Assembly: GCA_036873755.1 (NCBI GenBank)
Contig: JAVTVY010020463.1
Location: 16,121-80,120, forward strand
Reading direction: 5' to 3'
DNA length: 64,000 bases
Origin: Hanleya hanleyi
Lineage: Eukaryota; Mollusca; Polyplacophora; Lepidopleurida; Hanleyidae
The translations under genes were made by a program, and so were the position numbers. Shown here piece after piece: positions 11,991 through 22,202 of the stretch (position 1 is its first letter; each line of letters opens with the position of its first letter). Under the pieces are notes generated by a model. It ran no database searches. It worked only from the letters and a program-made list of their open reading frames with translations, and was not told where the DNA came from.

Positions 11991-12974
11991 TTATACGGTC
12001 AATAAGGTCCTGATGAGGGATTGTAGTATAGAGAGTCGAGAAATCCCATGTGGATACATGTCTGTACGGTATGTGACCTTAGCATCAAGTTCTTCCGTAA
12101 GACATTTTGAGTTTTTCAATATCCACATACATTCAACGCCAGAGTTCTTAGAAATAGTGGCGCAATACCTTTCCCAAAATGCTTTTACCTCCTGAAGGGC
12201 CCTCGTCAATAGGGTTGAAAGAAGCTTGGTGGTGCAGCTTCTAGAACCAGCTATGAATCTAGCTTTGTATGGTGATTTATGCATTTTGGGAGTCCAGTAT
12301 ATTTTTGGTATGTCGCTATGATTGGTTGGAAGACAAATACCTCTTTCCTTGAGAAACTTTTTGTGATTGTTAAATAAATCTTCCAGAGTAAATGCAGTTT
12401 GGGAGTAAGTAGACTTATTTGATGAAGATATGTCTACACTCAATTCTTTAACCAGCACCTGGTAATAGTAATATTTACATATGAATATTATATTATTCGG
12501 AGCTTTGTCTGCTGGGACTATGACGAATTTACTCTGGAGATTTGCTAGAACTTCTTGCGAATTGAGGTTTCTCAGTACTTGTTTTGCTAGGGGAAGAGAA
12601 CTTCTGTCAATATGGCGGATTGTTTCAACGACCTTGCTCTTGGTGAGGTCCAGCCAATCAGCGAGTACTGTAGGTTCAACTTTTTCTCGCTTAGACCAAT
12701 CAATAACGTACTGTTCTAATGCAGACAGGACTATCTTCTGGTCCGCCTTCAGATTTATTCTTCTTGGCTCTCTATATTTAGGTCCTTTCATCAGGAGTAA
12801 TTTCAGATCCTTATCACTCACCACATCAAGGTCACCAGTCACAATATGTTTGCATGGTGTATAGATAAAGTTCGACAATTCACAATCACAACTATAGCCT
12901 CCTGACGTGTATAAGTTCCAGTCAAACTCCTTGACAGCATTGGAGTAATTGAATATTGACCATGCTATCAACAC
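11991..12974 (-). pseudogene. Penelope-like (Naiad) RT, CxC linker and fingers region
   Basis: This 327-codon frame starts in LTR sequence, so the true N-terminus is missing and the first few residues are not element-coded. SCDC at residues 28-31 matches the CxC linker that is diagnostic of elements with N-terminal endonuclease. It is followed by a GDLD/KGPKYREP segment (about 47-70), a fingers segment with VPADKAPNNIIF (about 152-164), and IPKIYWTPKMHKSPYKARFIAGS (about 220-245). A frameshift near 12070 ends the frame, and RT continues in the next piece. All visible cysteine positions use Cys codons and no in-frame TGA occurs in this piece. Motif-based assignment; the exact clade needs a tree. 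Confidence 0.85.
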
Positions 12975-13383
12975 TAACGTCGTTAGTTAAATCCCAGAGC
13001 TAAACCTGCACGTCTGTGCTATACGGACGAGGATCAGGTAGAGTTAGAAATAACCATTAACGATAAGTGTCTATACCCTATCTCCCAGTGCAATACCCGC
13101 ACAACTGTGCATTACGGTTGAGACAGGTAGAGATCGGAGTAGAGTAAACACAGCCGTGTGAATGTAAGTGAGTGTAAATGTATGCTATGATGTTATAGGA
13201 TTCGGTGGCGGCACTTCTTCAATTCGGCGGCCTGGTCCCGGCCCGGCGGCGGCACGAATTCGGCGGCTTGATCACGGCCCTTCTCCGGCCCGGCAATGTA
13301 TTGGATTTCTTCTCCCCGATACAATTGAGCGTGTTCTCACCTCGAAGTTTCTGCTGGTCTGCCTCGTTTCCGCGGGAGCCTAG

Positions 13384-13391
13384 CTTATATA
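13384..13391 (-). promoter_or_regulatory. TATA box of the left LTR
   Basis: TATATAAG on the minus strand, about 565 bp into the LTR, identical in the right LTR. In this 3' LTR it would direct transcription into flanking DNA. Confidence 0.5.
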
Positions 13392-13954
13392 GGGCTACCG
13401 CTCTTCTGCGGATAAAGGTAGAAACAGAACGTTCTCCTGCAGATAAAGGTAGAAACAAGTCGACGATGCCAGCGCCCTCTTTATTGTCAAAACATCACAC
13501 TTCCCCCCGATCAGTTTATCTGGACTTCGCTGGATAAATATGGCTATGGAGGAACAAACCATAATTCATAACGGACGTAACTGGTAAATCTCAGCTTCCA
13601 ACTCTCTCTAGTTAATTCATACGACGACCGCAAAGTTCACTGTCCTTATCTGCATATTCTCAATGTTGACTTCCGGATTCCTGACTGACGTCATCTACAG
13701 CGAAGCAAGTGAGCTCACCAGCGTTCCTTTTGCCGTCCCGACTGATCGTTTCAGATAACTTCACCGGGATTTCGAGGCATTGTCTGTCTCCCGGATCATT
13801 GTAGTTCATTCTAGGAAAATTACATCAGGTAAGTGAACCGCACACGTGAACACAATGTCACTTTCGATTTCACAGTAGTCACGTGTCAAGACACCAACAG
13901 TGATTTATTAAAGGGGATCCCAAGGGGTCGTTTGTATTCTGCACTTTCGTTACA

Positions 13955-13966
13955 CTATCCCCGCCT
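13955..13966 (-). other. polypurine tract of the gypsy element
   Basis: AGGCGGGGATAG on the minus strand directly abuts the TGTAACG start of the 3' LTR. This is the expected place for plus-strand DNA priming. Confidence 0.8.
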
Positions 13967-14158
13967 TCGAAGAACATGACGCCCTCGTCATGGCTCTCGT
14001 CACGCTACCAGCAGCACGGGTGTGCAGAACAGAACATATGTACAACGTATATACAGCAGAATTACAGGACGACGGTCCTCTTGACTTCCTGGCCAAGTCG
14101 TCGTCACCTGCAATGGACATCAGGTCCACAGCAGGCCACAGCTGTCTCTTGCTGGAGT

Positions 14159-14674
14159 CTATTCATCTGAGGCAGTAAAGCCTCGGGATTGCTCATCCTG
14201 TGTTCGTCGCCCACAGGAGTACTTGGATGTCGGCCCTGCACCACAGGTCATCCCTCGACAATCACGGTCATCAACCGTATTGTTCCGACCATACGGTCGT
14301 GCATCTCCTGTCCACTGACAGGCTGAAACGTAGTCATTAAAACGCCTCGATCGCTGGACACGACGTCCACGAATCGTTCGTGGAGGACTCCACGTCTCCG
14401 GCAAGGCCATCTGCTCTCCCGAAAGTGCTGACTCGTCTTCAACAGGAGGATCAGGCGGTAACCCAACCTCGTAGTCTGCCAATCTCATAGGGCGCCGAGT
14501 TCTCCGCCCACTTCTCGTCTGCCGAGGTGCTGGAGATCTCACTGCGGTTGGATGTTCCACCGGATATGGAAAGACCTTCGTCATTCTCAGACTCCACATC
14601 ACCATCATTCTCTGTAGACTCCGTGGTCTCACTATCCGACGTCTCTCTGGGATAGAAGGGCTTAAGAAGATCAT
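14159..14674 (-). pseudogene. gypsy pol C-terminal tail fragment
   Basis: The useful part of this 171-codon frame is its middle, from about residue 55: RRTRRPMRLADYEVG and, further on, RRVQRSRRFNDYV. This is a basic, proline- and arginine-rich tail such as follows the integrase GPY/F module in many gypsy elements. It continues the integrase frame (14451-15245) after a frameshift somewhere around 14510-14660. The N-terminal ~50 residues overlap the integrase frame and are probably out-of-frame reading. It ends in the untranslated segment before the purine tract. Confidence 0.6.
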
Positions 14675-15245
14675 GATGGACTACACGAAGGCCACCGGCC
14701 TTGTCGGCGATGCGATATGTCACATCAGTCAGCGCTTCCTTCACAGTATAAGGCCCTCCCCACCGGTCTCGTAGTTTGCGGATCTCCCCCCGCTTAGTGG
14801 CGGAAATATACAGGTAAACCTGATCACCAGGCTTGTATTTGTGAGGAAAAGCTCTCGTATCGTAGATACGTTTCTGCCGCCTCAAGCTTTTCGCCGTAGT
14901 CTCCCGCGCAAACTCGTGTATCTCGGCCATCTCATCCCGGAGGTCTTCGACCCACTGTGTCGGCTCTATCTGCTGTTTCGGAGGTGCACCCAAAGTCAAG
15001 TGCGACGGCAAGGCGATTTCTCTACCAAACACCATCATGTTTGGGGAATATCCCGTTGTCTCATGAACGGTTGCACGGTACGACATCAGCACCAACGGAA
15101 TGTGAAGATCCCAGTTGTCCGGGGAACGGTCAATGCTGGCATGCAACATCTGGGCTAAGGTCCGGTTAAACCGTTCAATCATGCCGTTCGACTGGGGGTG
15201 ATAGGGTGTAGTCCTCGTCTTCCTCATCCCGAGTATGCGGCACAT
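14451..15245 (-). pseudogene. gypsy integrase, C-terminal half
   Basis: Same frame as the RNase H/integrase piece upstream, separated from it only by a TAG codon at 15279-15281. It carries the integrase catalytic glutamate in GMIERFNRTL (E24). The spacing from the second catalytic aspartate to this glutamate is 35 residues, the canonical DD35E. The DNA-binding GPY/F module is visible as DRWGGPYTVKEALTDVTYRI, followed by an acidic serine-rich tail. The final residues change frame. Role in the intact element: 3'-processing and strand transfer of the cDNA in the nucleus. Confidence 0.88.
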
Positions 15246-15278
15246 CCCCCGGAATACTCTGCTTTCAAACTGACGTCC

Positions 15279-16316
15279 CTAGTCAGAGTGGATGGCCATT
15301 GGTGCGCCAAATCTGGTCACGAAGTGGTCTACGACAGCTTGGGCAACCGTCGTGGCTTCCTGATTGGGTAAGGCCACAGCTTCCACCCAACGGGTGAAAT
15401 AGTCTCCAATGACGACTACGTATCGGTTACCCCGACAGGTTTCTGCCAATGGCCCGAGAATATCAACAGCCGCTCTATCTCCTGGACTTCCAGTCATCTG
15501 ACCGCGATGAGGACCTCTGGGCTTCCGTCCTGCCAACTTTCTGCGGTTACATACGTCGCAACTTCGGCACCACTGCCGAACATCGATCTGTAGACCAGGC
15601 CACATGTAAGCCTGTCTTACTTTTGCCAAGGTTTTCTTCACCCCAAGGTGACCACCGGTTACACTGTCATGGCACTCTTTCAACACTTTCCGTCTGAGGG
15701 AGCGAGGGACCACCAGAAGCCGTCGTTTCACTTCTCCCCGAGCATTCACCCATCTCCGCACAAGCAAGGATCCGTTCATCTCCAGTAGATCGAAGGCTCC
15801 CCAGAGAGTTTTAGTTACTGGCCCATATTGACTGATGTCCTCTCTGGCTGGTCGACTGTTCTTCACACACTCTATAACAGGCTGCAAGTCCGGGTCCGCG
15901 GCCTGAGCTTGGCTGAAGTCTGCAGTTTGCGGTACTATCTCCGTAACACGGGCAGCTTCCTGGACCTCGGAACCTGTCCGTCCACACTGCTTACACGGGA
16001 TTCGACTCATGGCGTCAGCATTTCCGTGCTTTCGTCCGGGCCGATGCTGAATTTCAAAGTCGTAGACTGCGAGGGCCTGTATCCACCGAGCCAACTGTCC
16101 CTGCGGCTCTTTAAACCGCATTAACCACCTCAGGGACCCATGGTCAGTGCGCAACAGAAATTTTCGGCCGAACAGATAATGCCGGAAGTACTTTACAAAG
16201 TACACAACAACCAGAAGTTCCCGTCTAGTCACACAGTAGGCACGCTCGGTTTTGGACAACAGCCTGCTGGCATAGGCTACGACCTTTTCTTCTCCGTTGA
16301 TCCCCTGGGACAACAC
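15279..16316 (-). pseudogene. gypsy RNase H and integrase, N-terminal half
   Basis: This is the longest surviving piece of pol, 345 codons. RNase H occupies roughly residues 1-105, with VAYASRLL, the glutamate of RREL (E33), LRTDH (D58) and GNADAMSR (98-105). The integrase zinc-binding domain follows, with His216, His223 and the CRSCDVC cysteines (253 and 256). The catalytic core has D285 (AVDILGPL) and D345 (AIHSD), 59 residues apart. It stops at a TAG immediately after D345. The frame is open upstream to a TGA at about 16362, which separates it from the RT piece. Confidence 0.9.
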
Positions 16317-16364
16317 GGCCCCAATGCCGAAATTGCTGGCATCTGTGTCCAGGATAAAGGGCTG

Positions 16365-16637
16365 TCAGAAATCCGGCATCATCAACATAGGTGCGGTCGT
16401 CAGCTTCTGTCTTAGGTGGTCGAATGCCGTCTGGGCTGTATCATCCCGCAGAAATACCGCCTTCTTCTCCGTCAGTCGATGTAGAGGGGCTGCTACAGTC
16501 GCAAAGTCTCGTATAAAACGACGATGGTACCCACACAGGCCGAGAAAACTTCTGACCTCAGTTTGGGAGACAGGCGTCGGCCACCCTCGTACAGGCCGAA
16601 TCTTCTCCGGATCGGTACCAATCCCGTCTTGTGTCAC
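16365..16637 (-). pseudogene. gypsy RT connection domain and start of RNase H
   Basis: VRSFLGLCGYHRRFIRDFATVAAPLHRLT (about residues 31-59) is the standard connection sequence between gypsy RT thumb and RNase H. The piece ends MLMMPDF at a TGA; the same frame then resumes as the RNase H core. It is one frame off the YLDD piece upstream. Confidence 0.88.
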
Positions 16638-16815
16638 TATATGACCAAGGTAGAGGACATTTCGAGGGCTTCAATATAAGGCCGTGTTGTTGCAGTCTCT
16701 GGAAGACTTCCTCCAGTCGTTGGATCATCTCCTCGAAGGTATGTCCAAAAACTATTATGTCGTCGAGATACACCAAGCAAGTCTCGTAGTGAAGATCTGC
16801 CAAAACTGCCTCCAT
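16558..16815 (-). pseudogene. gypsy RT palm, YLDD motif
   Basis: VYLDDIIVFG at residues 15-24 holds the catalytic YLDD tetrad of RT motif C. It is followed by a typical thumb segment (EEMIQRLEEVFQRLQQHGL) up to LKPSKC at about residue 53. After that the frame shifts and the last ~30 residues are out-of-frame reading. Confidence 0.9.
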
Positions 16816-16903
16816 TAATCGCTCGAAGGTTCCTGGAGCACTACAAAGCCCGAATGGCCTGGCCCGGAATTGGTACAGGCTCCGTCGAGTCGCAAAGGCG
16901 GTT

Positions 16904-17701
16904 TTACATCTGTCTTCCGGGGCTACCTCGACCTGTCAGTACCCTGACATCAGGTCGAGCGTACTCCACCGGCAGGCACCAGACAGAGAATCCAAGGACT
17001 CGTCGATTCTCGGCAGGGGGTAGGCATCTTTCTCCGTCACTTTGTTGAGGGCCCGGTAATCGACACAGAATCGCATTTTCCCATCCTTCTTCCGCACTAG
17101 GACGACCGGTGCAGACCAAGGCCCATTGGATGGCTCGATGACCCCCCCGCTTCAGCATGTCTTCGACCTGGTCGTCTATTATTTCACGAGCATGAAGGGG
17201 TGGACGTCGTGGGGGAATCCGGATCGGAGGCGCGCTCCCCGTCTTGATGTGATGTTGCACCATCGTTGTTCGCCCTAAATCACTGTCATCCTTGGCAAAC
17301 AAATGGGTGAAGCGAGTAACCAAGTCTTCTACAGCCAAAGCTCTCTCGACTTCTAATCCCTCATTGCACTGTTGTAGTAAGGCCCGCAGGTGCGGTGGAC
17401 ATCTTGGGGTTGGCACCGTTGCTTCACCAGAGGCTGGACTGTTCTGGTTCAGAGGCTCTGCAGTAAGTGGAGCTGAATTATCCACTACCTCCACTTCAGT
17501 CAGACTACCACACAGGGTGCCGGCTTGTACTATGGCAGGGTCAGTGGACAGGTTAAGGAACCGCAGGGTAACTTCATGGTCACGGTCAACTTCGGCCAGG
17601 GCTCTGGCCACCATGGTTCCGGTCTTCTGTGTGAACTCAGTAATATTTTCCACCATTCCGACCTCTCCCGGTAGAGCACCTCGAACTGTCCCCGTCACCA
17701 C
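16904..17701 (-). pseudogene. gypsy PR-RT linker and RT fingers
   Basis: A 265-codon frame. The first ~130 residues are the linker after the protease. RTTMVQHHIKTGSAPPIRIPPRRPPLHAREIIDDQVEDML (about 143-182) is the conserved start of gypsy RT. A frameshift just after MLKRG (near residue 186, about 17145) makes the rest read out of frame; RT sequence continues in the other minus-strand frames down to 16816. The start codon is the first ATG in the frame and is not necessarily real, since pol is normally part of a polyprotein. Confidence 0.85.
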
Positions 17702-17793
17702 TGCCTCGGCTCCAGCTGGGATAGTAAGTCTCCGTTACAGACACCCGATGGCATTCATGGCTCCCCACAACCTCACACTGTACATCTCGGCCG

Positions 17794-18390
17794 CTATACT
17801 TCACCCCGGTGCTTCTCCGTATCAATCGCAGTACAGTGGCTACTCAGGAAATCATAACCAAGGAGGGCATCCACTGTCAATGATCCAACAATCATCCTCT
17901 GAGTCAGGGTAGTCCCATCTATAGTTATCTTAAAGTCTGCTTCACCTTGTAGTGGCATACTCGTACCATCGGCCATACGAATGGACGCAAAGGAGGGACT
18001 TCTCAATGCCGGCCTAAGTCGAGGACTCAGCTGGTTGTACACCCGCACGTTCAGAAGAGAAACCGATGCACCTGTGTCGACGCAGCACCACAATCCTACG
18101 GACCCCATCTTGGCCGGGAGATACAATCCGGCCTCACCAGAGTTATTCACCGTAGGAGGTTTCGGTGGAGGTTTCGGTCGTCCTGGGGGTGGATGATCAT
18201 CCGAGATGCGCAACTCTGGACAATCCGCACGGTATTGCCCGTCTTTTCCGCATGACCAGCATCCTGATGTTCGATCATGGCTGCCGTATGGTTGTCCTCG
18301 CCCACGTCCATGCCCCCATCTTGACTGGTATCGTCGTGGCCATTGTTGTCTTTGTGGTTCACTGTTCCGCTGAATCGTCTCCTTTAACAT
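17794..18390 (-). pseudogene. gypsy nucleocapsid zinc knuckle and aspartic protease
   Basis: A basic glycine-rich stretch leads to a zinc knuckle, CWSCGKDGQYRADC (44-57). It has the CX2CX4_X4C spacing, but the histidine position holds Gln52, so zinc binding is doubtful in this copy. A proline-rich linker follows. The retropepsin motif VDTGAS lies at 104-109 (catalytic Asp105), with the second conserved block VDALLGYDFL near 174-183. The protease would cleave the polyprotein as a dimer. The piece is in a different frame from the capsid upstream and from RT downstream. I cannot tell whether the first of these shifts is a programmed gag-pol frameshift or decay. Confidence 0.88.
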
Positions 18391-18404
18391 CTTGTTTTCT
18401 TCTC

Positions 18405-19040
18405 TTAACCGTTGGATGCGGCTGCTTTGTCTTTCTTCTCCGGGGCAGTTGACTTGGCTGTCGGCCAGTGTTTCCGACGCTGGGAGATCTTAAATGCTTC
18501 CAGCTCTACGGCCGCATGCACCGCCGCATCCAAAGTCTTAGGCCTTGTCTGCCAGACTTCAAATCTCAGCTTATCACTGATGGCGTCCAGGGACTGATCC
18601 TTGGCAAGAGTATCTTGAATGTCGTCTCCGGCATCAGGATAAGCCAACTGTGTCAGGCGGGTTAACGCCTGAGCCAGGCCCGGAAGATCTTCACCCCTCT
18701 CGCGGTGTCTAGACCTCAGCTGAGACTTGTACAGGTCCATCTGATTCGGAGGGGCAAAGCGCTTCTCCATGGCTTCCTTCAGACGGTCGTAGTCGGTACT
18801 GCCCGGTGCAGACTTAAGGCTGGTTAATACTTGTTGTGCTGACCCCCGTAAAGCGACGGCTATGTATTGACCCTGTTGCTGGTACGTCCATCCATTTATC
18901 ACGGCGCAGTGACCGAAGTGAGTCAAATAGTCTCGCCACGGCGTAGTACCGTCGTAGGTAGCGGCCTTCACCTTCGTCGTCTTCGGCTGACTAAGCTCTG
19001 CCCTGGGTGTTGACGTCTGTAACGGCTCATCACACATCAT
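18405..19040 (-). pseudogene. gypsy gag capsid region
   Basis: This 211-codon frame shows the gag capsid pattern: KVKAATYDGTTPWRDYLTHF (25-44), which opens the capsid N-domain, then QQVLTSLKSAPGSTDYDRLKEAMEKRF and the LTRLTQLAYPDA segment. It shares its frame with the upstream 19050-19412 piece, separated only by a TAA at about 19048. Gag would assemble the virus-like particle. The listed start is the first ATG after that stop; the original protein ran through. Confidence 0.8.
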
Positions 19041-19049
19041 GGAAGGTGG

Positions 19050-19412
19050 TTAATCCCAGCTTCTTCTTGGCGGCGACCCGTCATGCCCCGGCGTCGTCCC
19101 AGATACGGCTTCGTCTCGACCCCGTAGCGGCGTCTCTGCGGCTCGGCGCCCTCTTTGCGGTCCGCCCGGACCAGAATGACTGTAATCTTCAACATTCGGT
19201 TGAGTCATCTCGTCGCTGGAACTGTGATTTCTCAGTATCGTGGACATCTGTCTCATCATGGCGGTCACCGCTGTGCATAATGCATTTGAGACATTACGCT
19301 GGTCTTCTACCTCTCGCCTCAGGTCAACGTCGGGCTGCTCATCTACTGGCTCACGCCCCCTCAGTTGATCTTCAGATCGTGGCGTCAGGTCGGCCGGTGG
19401 TTCCAACAGCAC
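19050..19412 (-). pseudogene. gypsy gag N-terminal fragment, part 2
   Basis: A 120-codon frame with a charged, probably helical segment (QPDVDLRREVEDQRNVSNAL, about 26-45) and an arginine/glycine-rich end. It ends at the TAA that separates it from the capsid piece. No domain is recognised on its own; it is assigned by position. Confidence 0.6.
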
Positions 19413-19449
19413 CGATTCGAGTTCTTGCGTGGAGAAGTCAAGAAGATTC

Positions 19450-19608
19450 TCAGAAGCCAGAGTAGCTGTAGTCGATCGCCCGGAACCTACGCCTCTTCCC
19501 GTGAGTCGGTGTCTGGGGAAGCTTCCGTCTGGTTCTCTTCATCGCTGATGGTGGTAGTCCAGCGACGAATTCTTCAGTAATATTCACGGTTGTCTGGTCC
19601 GGATCCAT
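19450..19608 (-). pseudogene. gypsy gag N-terminal fragment, part 1
   Basis: I chose the ATG at 19608 (MDPDQTTVNITEEFVAG) as the likely gag start. An in-frame ATG at 19659 overlaps the primer binding site, and a still earlier one lies inside the LTR. The frame carries a basic patch (KRTRRK, HGKRRRFR) and then loses register near 19430 relative to part 2. Confidence 0.55.
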
Positions 19609-19657
19609 TCTATCCGCCAGGCTTGGTCTCCTTTCCATCGTCTCCCAGATGTTGGCC

Positions 19658-19675
19658 ATCCCACCGCTGCCACCA
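19658..19675 (-). other. primer binding site, tRNA-Leu
   Basis: On the minus strand TGGTGGCAGCGGTGGGAT begins two bases after the 5' LTR. From what I know of animal tRNA-Leu (AAG type), its 3' end including CCA is the exact complement of these 18 bases. Confidence 0.85.
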
Positions 19676-19677
19676 GT

Positions 19678-22202
19678 TGAAACGTTTACGTGGGGAATGG
19701 ATGTTTCAGATCCACAAGAGAGTGCGCAAGGTTCCCAAGACAAACTGTCAGGCTACCGGGAACGCACTCGTGCACTGATCTTGGCCAACGAGGGAGTTCG
19801 ATTCAACCTGTCACCTTGTCTGGATCGAGGAGGTTGGAAAGGTAGACCTGTAATGACAACCAAAGCAAATTAATACAATACTGACATATAATTCTATGAG
19901 CAGGAATACAGGATTCAGATCGCGGTAGCGTACAATCCCTGCAAAGAAGATTCCTGATCTATGAATTAGCTTTACCTGTATTCTTATAGTTATCGTTAAC
20001 CGAAGTTCAATATAATAGAAAGATATATACAAAATTATATAGCCCTAGCTATATCGCGATCAGGCCTGGTCACAGCCACAGTCTGGTCACGACCGGTTCT
20101 TTCGTGGTTAGGTCCAGCTTCTATCTTCCTTCCCCAGGTCTTCGTGGTTGGATCCAGCGTCTACCTTCCTTCCCCAGGTCTTCGTCCACTCCCGTATGGA
20201 TGGACTCCCCTTCGTGTTTCGTCTTACACGACCTGGCCCTTCCGTGGTTATGTCCGGCGTGTATCTTCCTTCGCCCGGTCTTCTTTCCTCGGGCTGTATG
20301 GACTTCTCGTCGTCGTCGTGTCTCGTCTTACACGACCTGGCCGCTCCAAGCGTTGGTAAGTGTCAATGGATGCGGACGGCCTGGGCACGACAGTACTATC
20401 ACAGTACAAAGGCTTCTACGGCACTGGTCCGTCTCTCTGTAACACCGCAGGACTATTCAACTGCACGGCTCACCACAGCAGCAGACGGCACCCCTCGTAG
20501 GAATACACCCCCAGGCTTCAGCGAACCCGCTCACGGCGACTCACTCCGCGGCCCGGCTACACGGTCCACATAGGATCGGACATCGATAACACACGGTGGA
20601 TGGGTAGGCACCTGATTTAGTAACCCTCTATTGTATGGTCACCTGGTATATGAACCCTCTTCCTATACTACTGCCTGGTCACCTGGTATAGGAACCCTCT
20701 TTCTATACTACTGTATGGTCAACTGGTCTATGAACCCTCTTTCTATACTACTGCATGGTCATCCGCAATGAGTGGGCATCGGTCAAGGTTTCCCCCTTAT
20801 ATACTACTGTATGAGACAGTATTAATCTATGATTGGCCGTGAATTACTCAATATATGTACAGGGTGGTGAGAGACCGTATGCTTATGGGGCCGTGAATGG
20901 ATAATCGTTTATGGTACGATTTACTGGGTATATATAGCAAACTCTAGACCTGGACCTATAGCTTGTGAGTGTTAGCGTGAATGTATTTCAACCCGTAGGT
21001 TGTGTTTTTAAGTACGTGTGTGCTTGGATAATTGTTTATGTAGGATTTGTGTTTGATTAGGTTTAACTGTACCCTCTTCACAGAGACGAGCGTCTCCTAC
21101 CGGATACAGCTTAATCGATACCATTAACCACAGGGCCGTACTCGCACAACTGTTCAATACGGTTGAGTCAAGTAGAGATGCGGCTATGGCCATGCTATCA
21201 ACACTAACGCCGTTAGTTAATTCCCAGAGCTAAACCTGCACGTCTGTGCTATACGGACGAGGATCAGGTAGAGTTAGAAATAACCATTAACGATAAGTGT
21301 CTATACCCTATCTCCCAGTGCAATACCCGCACAACTGTGCATTACGGTTGAGACAGGTAGAGATAGGAGTAGAGTTAACACAGCCCGGACGTGTGAATGT
21401 AAGTGAGTGTAAATGTATGCTATGATGTTATAGGATTCGGCGGCGGCACTTCTTCAATTCGGCGGCCTGGTCCCGGCCCGGCGGCGGCACGAATTCGGCG
21501 GCCTGATCACAACCCGTCTCCGGCCCGGCAATGTATTGGATTTCTTCTCCCCGGTACAATTGAGCGTGTTCTCACCTCGAAGTTTCTGCTGGTCTGCCTC
21601 GTTTCCGCGGGAGCCTAGCTTATATAGGGCTACCGCTCTTCTGCGGATAAAGGTAGAAACAGAACGTTCTCCTGCAGATAAAGGTAGAAACAAGTCGACG
21701 ATGCCAGCGCCCTCTTTATTGTCAAAACATCACACTTCCCCCCGATCAGTTTATCTGGACTTCGCTGGATAAATATGGCTAAGGAGGAACAAACCATAAT
21801 TCATAACGGACGTAACTGGTAAATCTCAGCTTCCAACTCTCTCTAGTTAATTCCTACGACGACCGCAAAGTTCACTGTCCTTATCTGCATATTCTCAATG
21901 TTGACTTCCGGATTCCTGACTGACGTCATCTACAGCGAAGCAAGTGAGCTCACCAGCGTTCCTTTTGCCGTCCCGACTGATCGTTTGAGATAACTTCACC
22001 GGGATTTCGAGGCATTGTCTGTCTCCCGGATTATTGTAGTTCATTCTAGGAAAATTACAGCGTTCAATTCCATCAGGTAAGTGAACCGCACACGTAAACA
22101 CAATGTCACTTTCGATTTCACAGTAGTCACGTGTCAAGACACCAACAGTGATTTATTAAAGGGGATCCCAAGGGGTCGTTTGTATTCTGCACTTTCGTTA
22201 CA
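19678..22202 (-). repeat. 5' LTR of the gypsy element, uninterrupted
   Basis: This 2525-bp LTR, in element orientation TGTAACG...CGTTTCA, is the intact reference for the left copy. In element order it has ~580 bp of U3 ending in a TATA box, then a very GC-rich leader (about 21430-21540) rich in CGGCGG/GGCCCGG, a 41-bp tandem array (about 20631-20763), a cytosine/thymine-rich block with duplicated CGTCTTACACGACCTGG, and the terminal ~200 bp that are also conserved at 46166-46491. LTRs of this length are well above the few hundred bases usual for gypsy elements. Confidence 0.92.
21619..21626 (-). promoter_or_regulatory. TATA box of the 5' LTR
   Basis: TATATAAG on the minus strand about 580 bp inside the LTR, followed by the GC-rich leader. 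It is the best promoter candidate for the element and implies transcription starting near 21590 and an R-U5 of about 1.9 kb. Confidence 0.55.

Larger units (their letters stand above)
10798..12959 (-). mobile_element. Penelope-like element (Naiad type), 5'-truncated
   Basis: This 2.16-kb insertion interrupts the left LTR; the right LTR reads straight through the site near 21188. On the minus strand it begins inside the coding region, just upstream of a CxC motif, and runs through an RT domain to a ~570-bp untranslated 3' region that ends in the shared terminal module. The N-terminal GIY-YIG endonuclease that Naiad elements carry before the CxC linker would lie 5' and is missing. The RT is broken by two frameshifts. 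No GIY-YIG domain follows the RT, which agrees with the Naiad arrangement and not with Penelope/Poseidon, which carry it C-terminally. No hammerhead ribozyme core was found. Confidence 0.85.
8953..13954 (-). repeat. 3' LTR of the gypsy element, interrupted by two insertions
   Basis: Once the insertions at 9155-9444 and 10798-12959 are removed, it aligns along its full length with the right LTR. Both ends are intact: TGAAACG at the left and CGTTACA at the right. Relative to the right LTR it has an extra 8 bp (duplicated CAACTATT, near 10020) and an extra 36 bp near 10130. Overlapping plus-strand frames at about 9666-10225 recur in the other LTR but have no recognised domain and lie antisense to the element. 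Confidence 0.92.

Noticed and set aside
12006..12052. CTGATGA ... GAAA in the Penelope-like element as a hammerhead
   Set aside because: It lies in RT coding sequence on the opposite strand, and the complementary GGGATT/AATCCC segments are on the wrong sides of the core.
13480..13485. AATAAA on the minus strand as the gypsy poly(A) signal
   Set aside because: It lies upstream of the TATA box, so cleavage there would leave no R region. I could not place the true signal.
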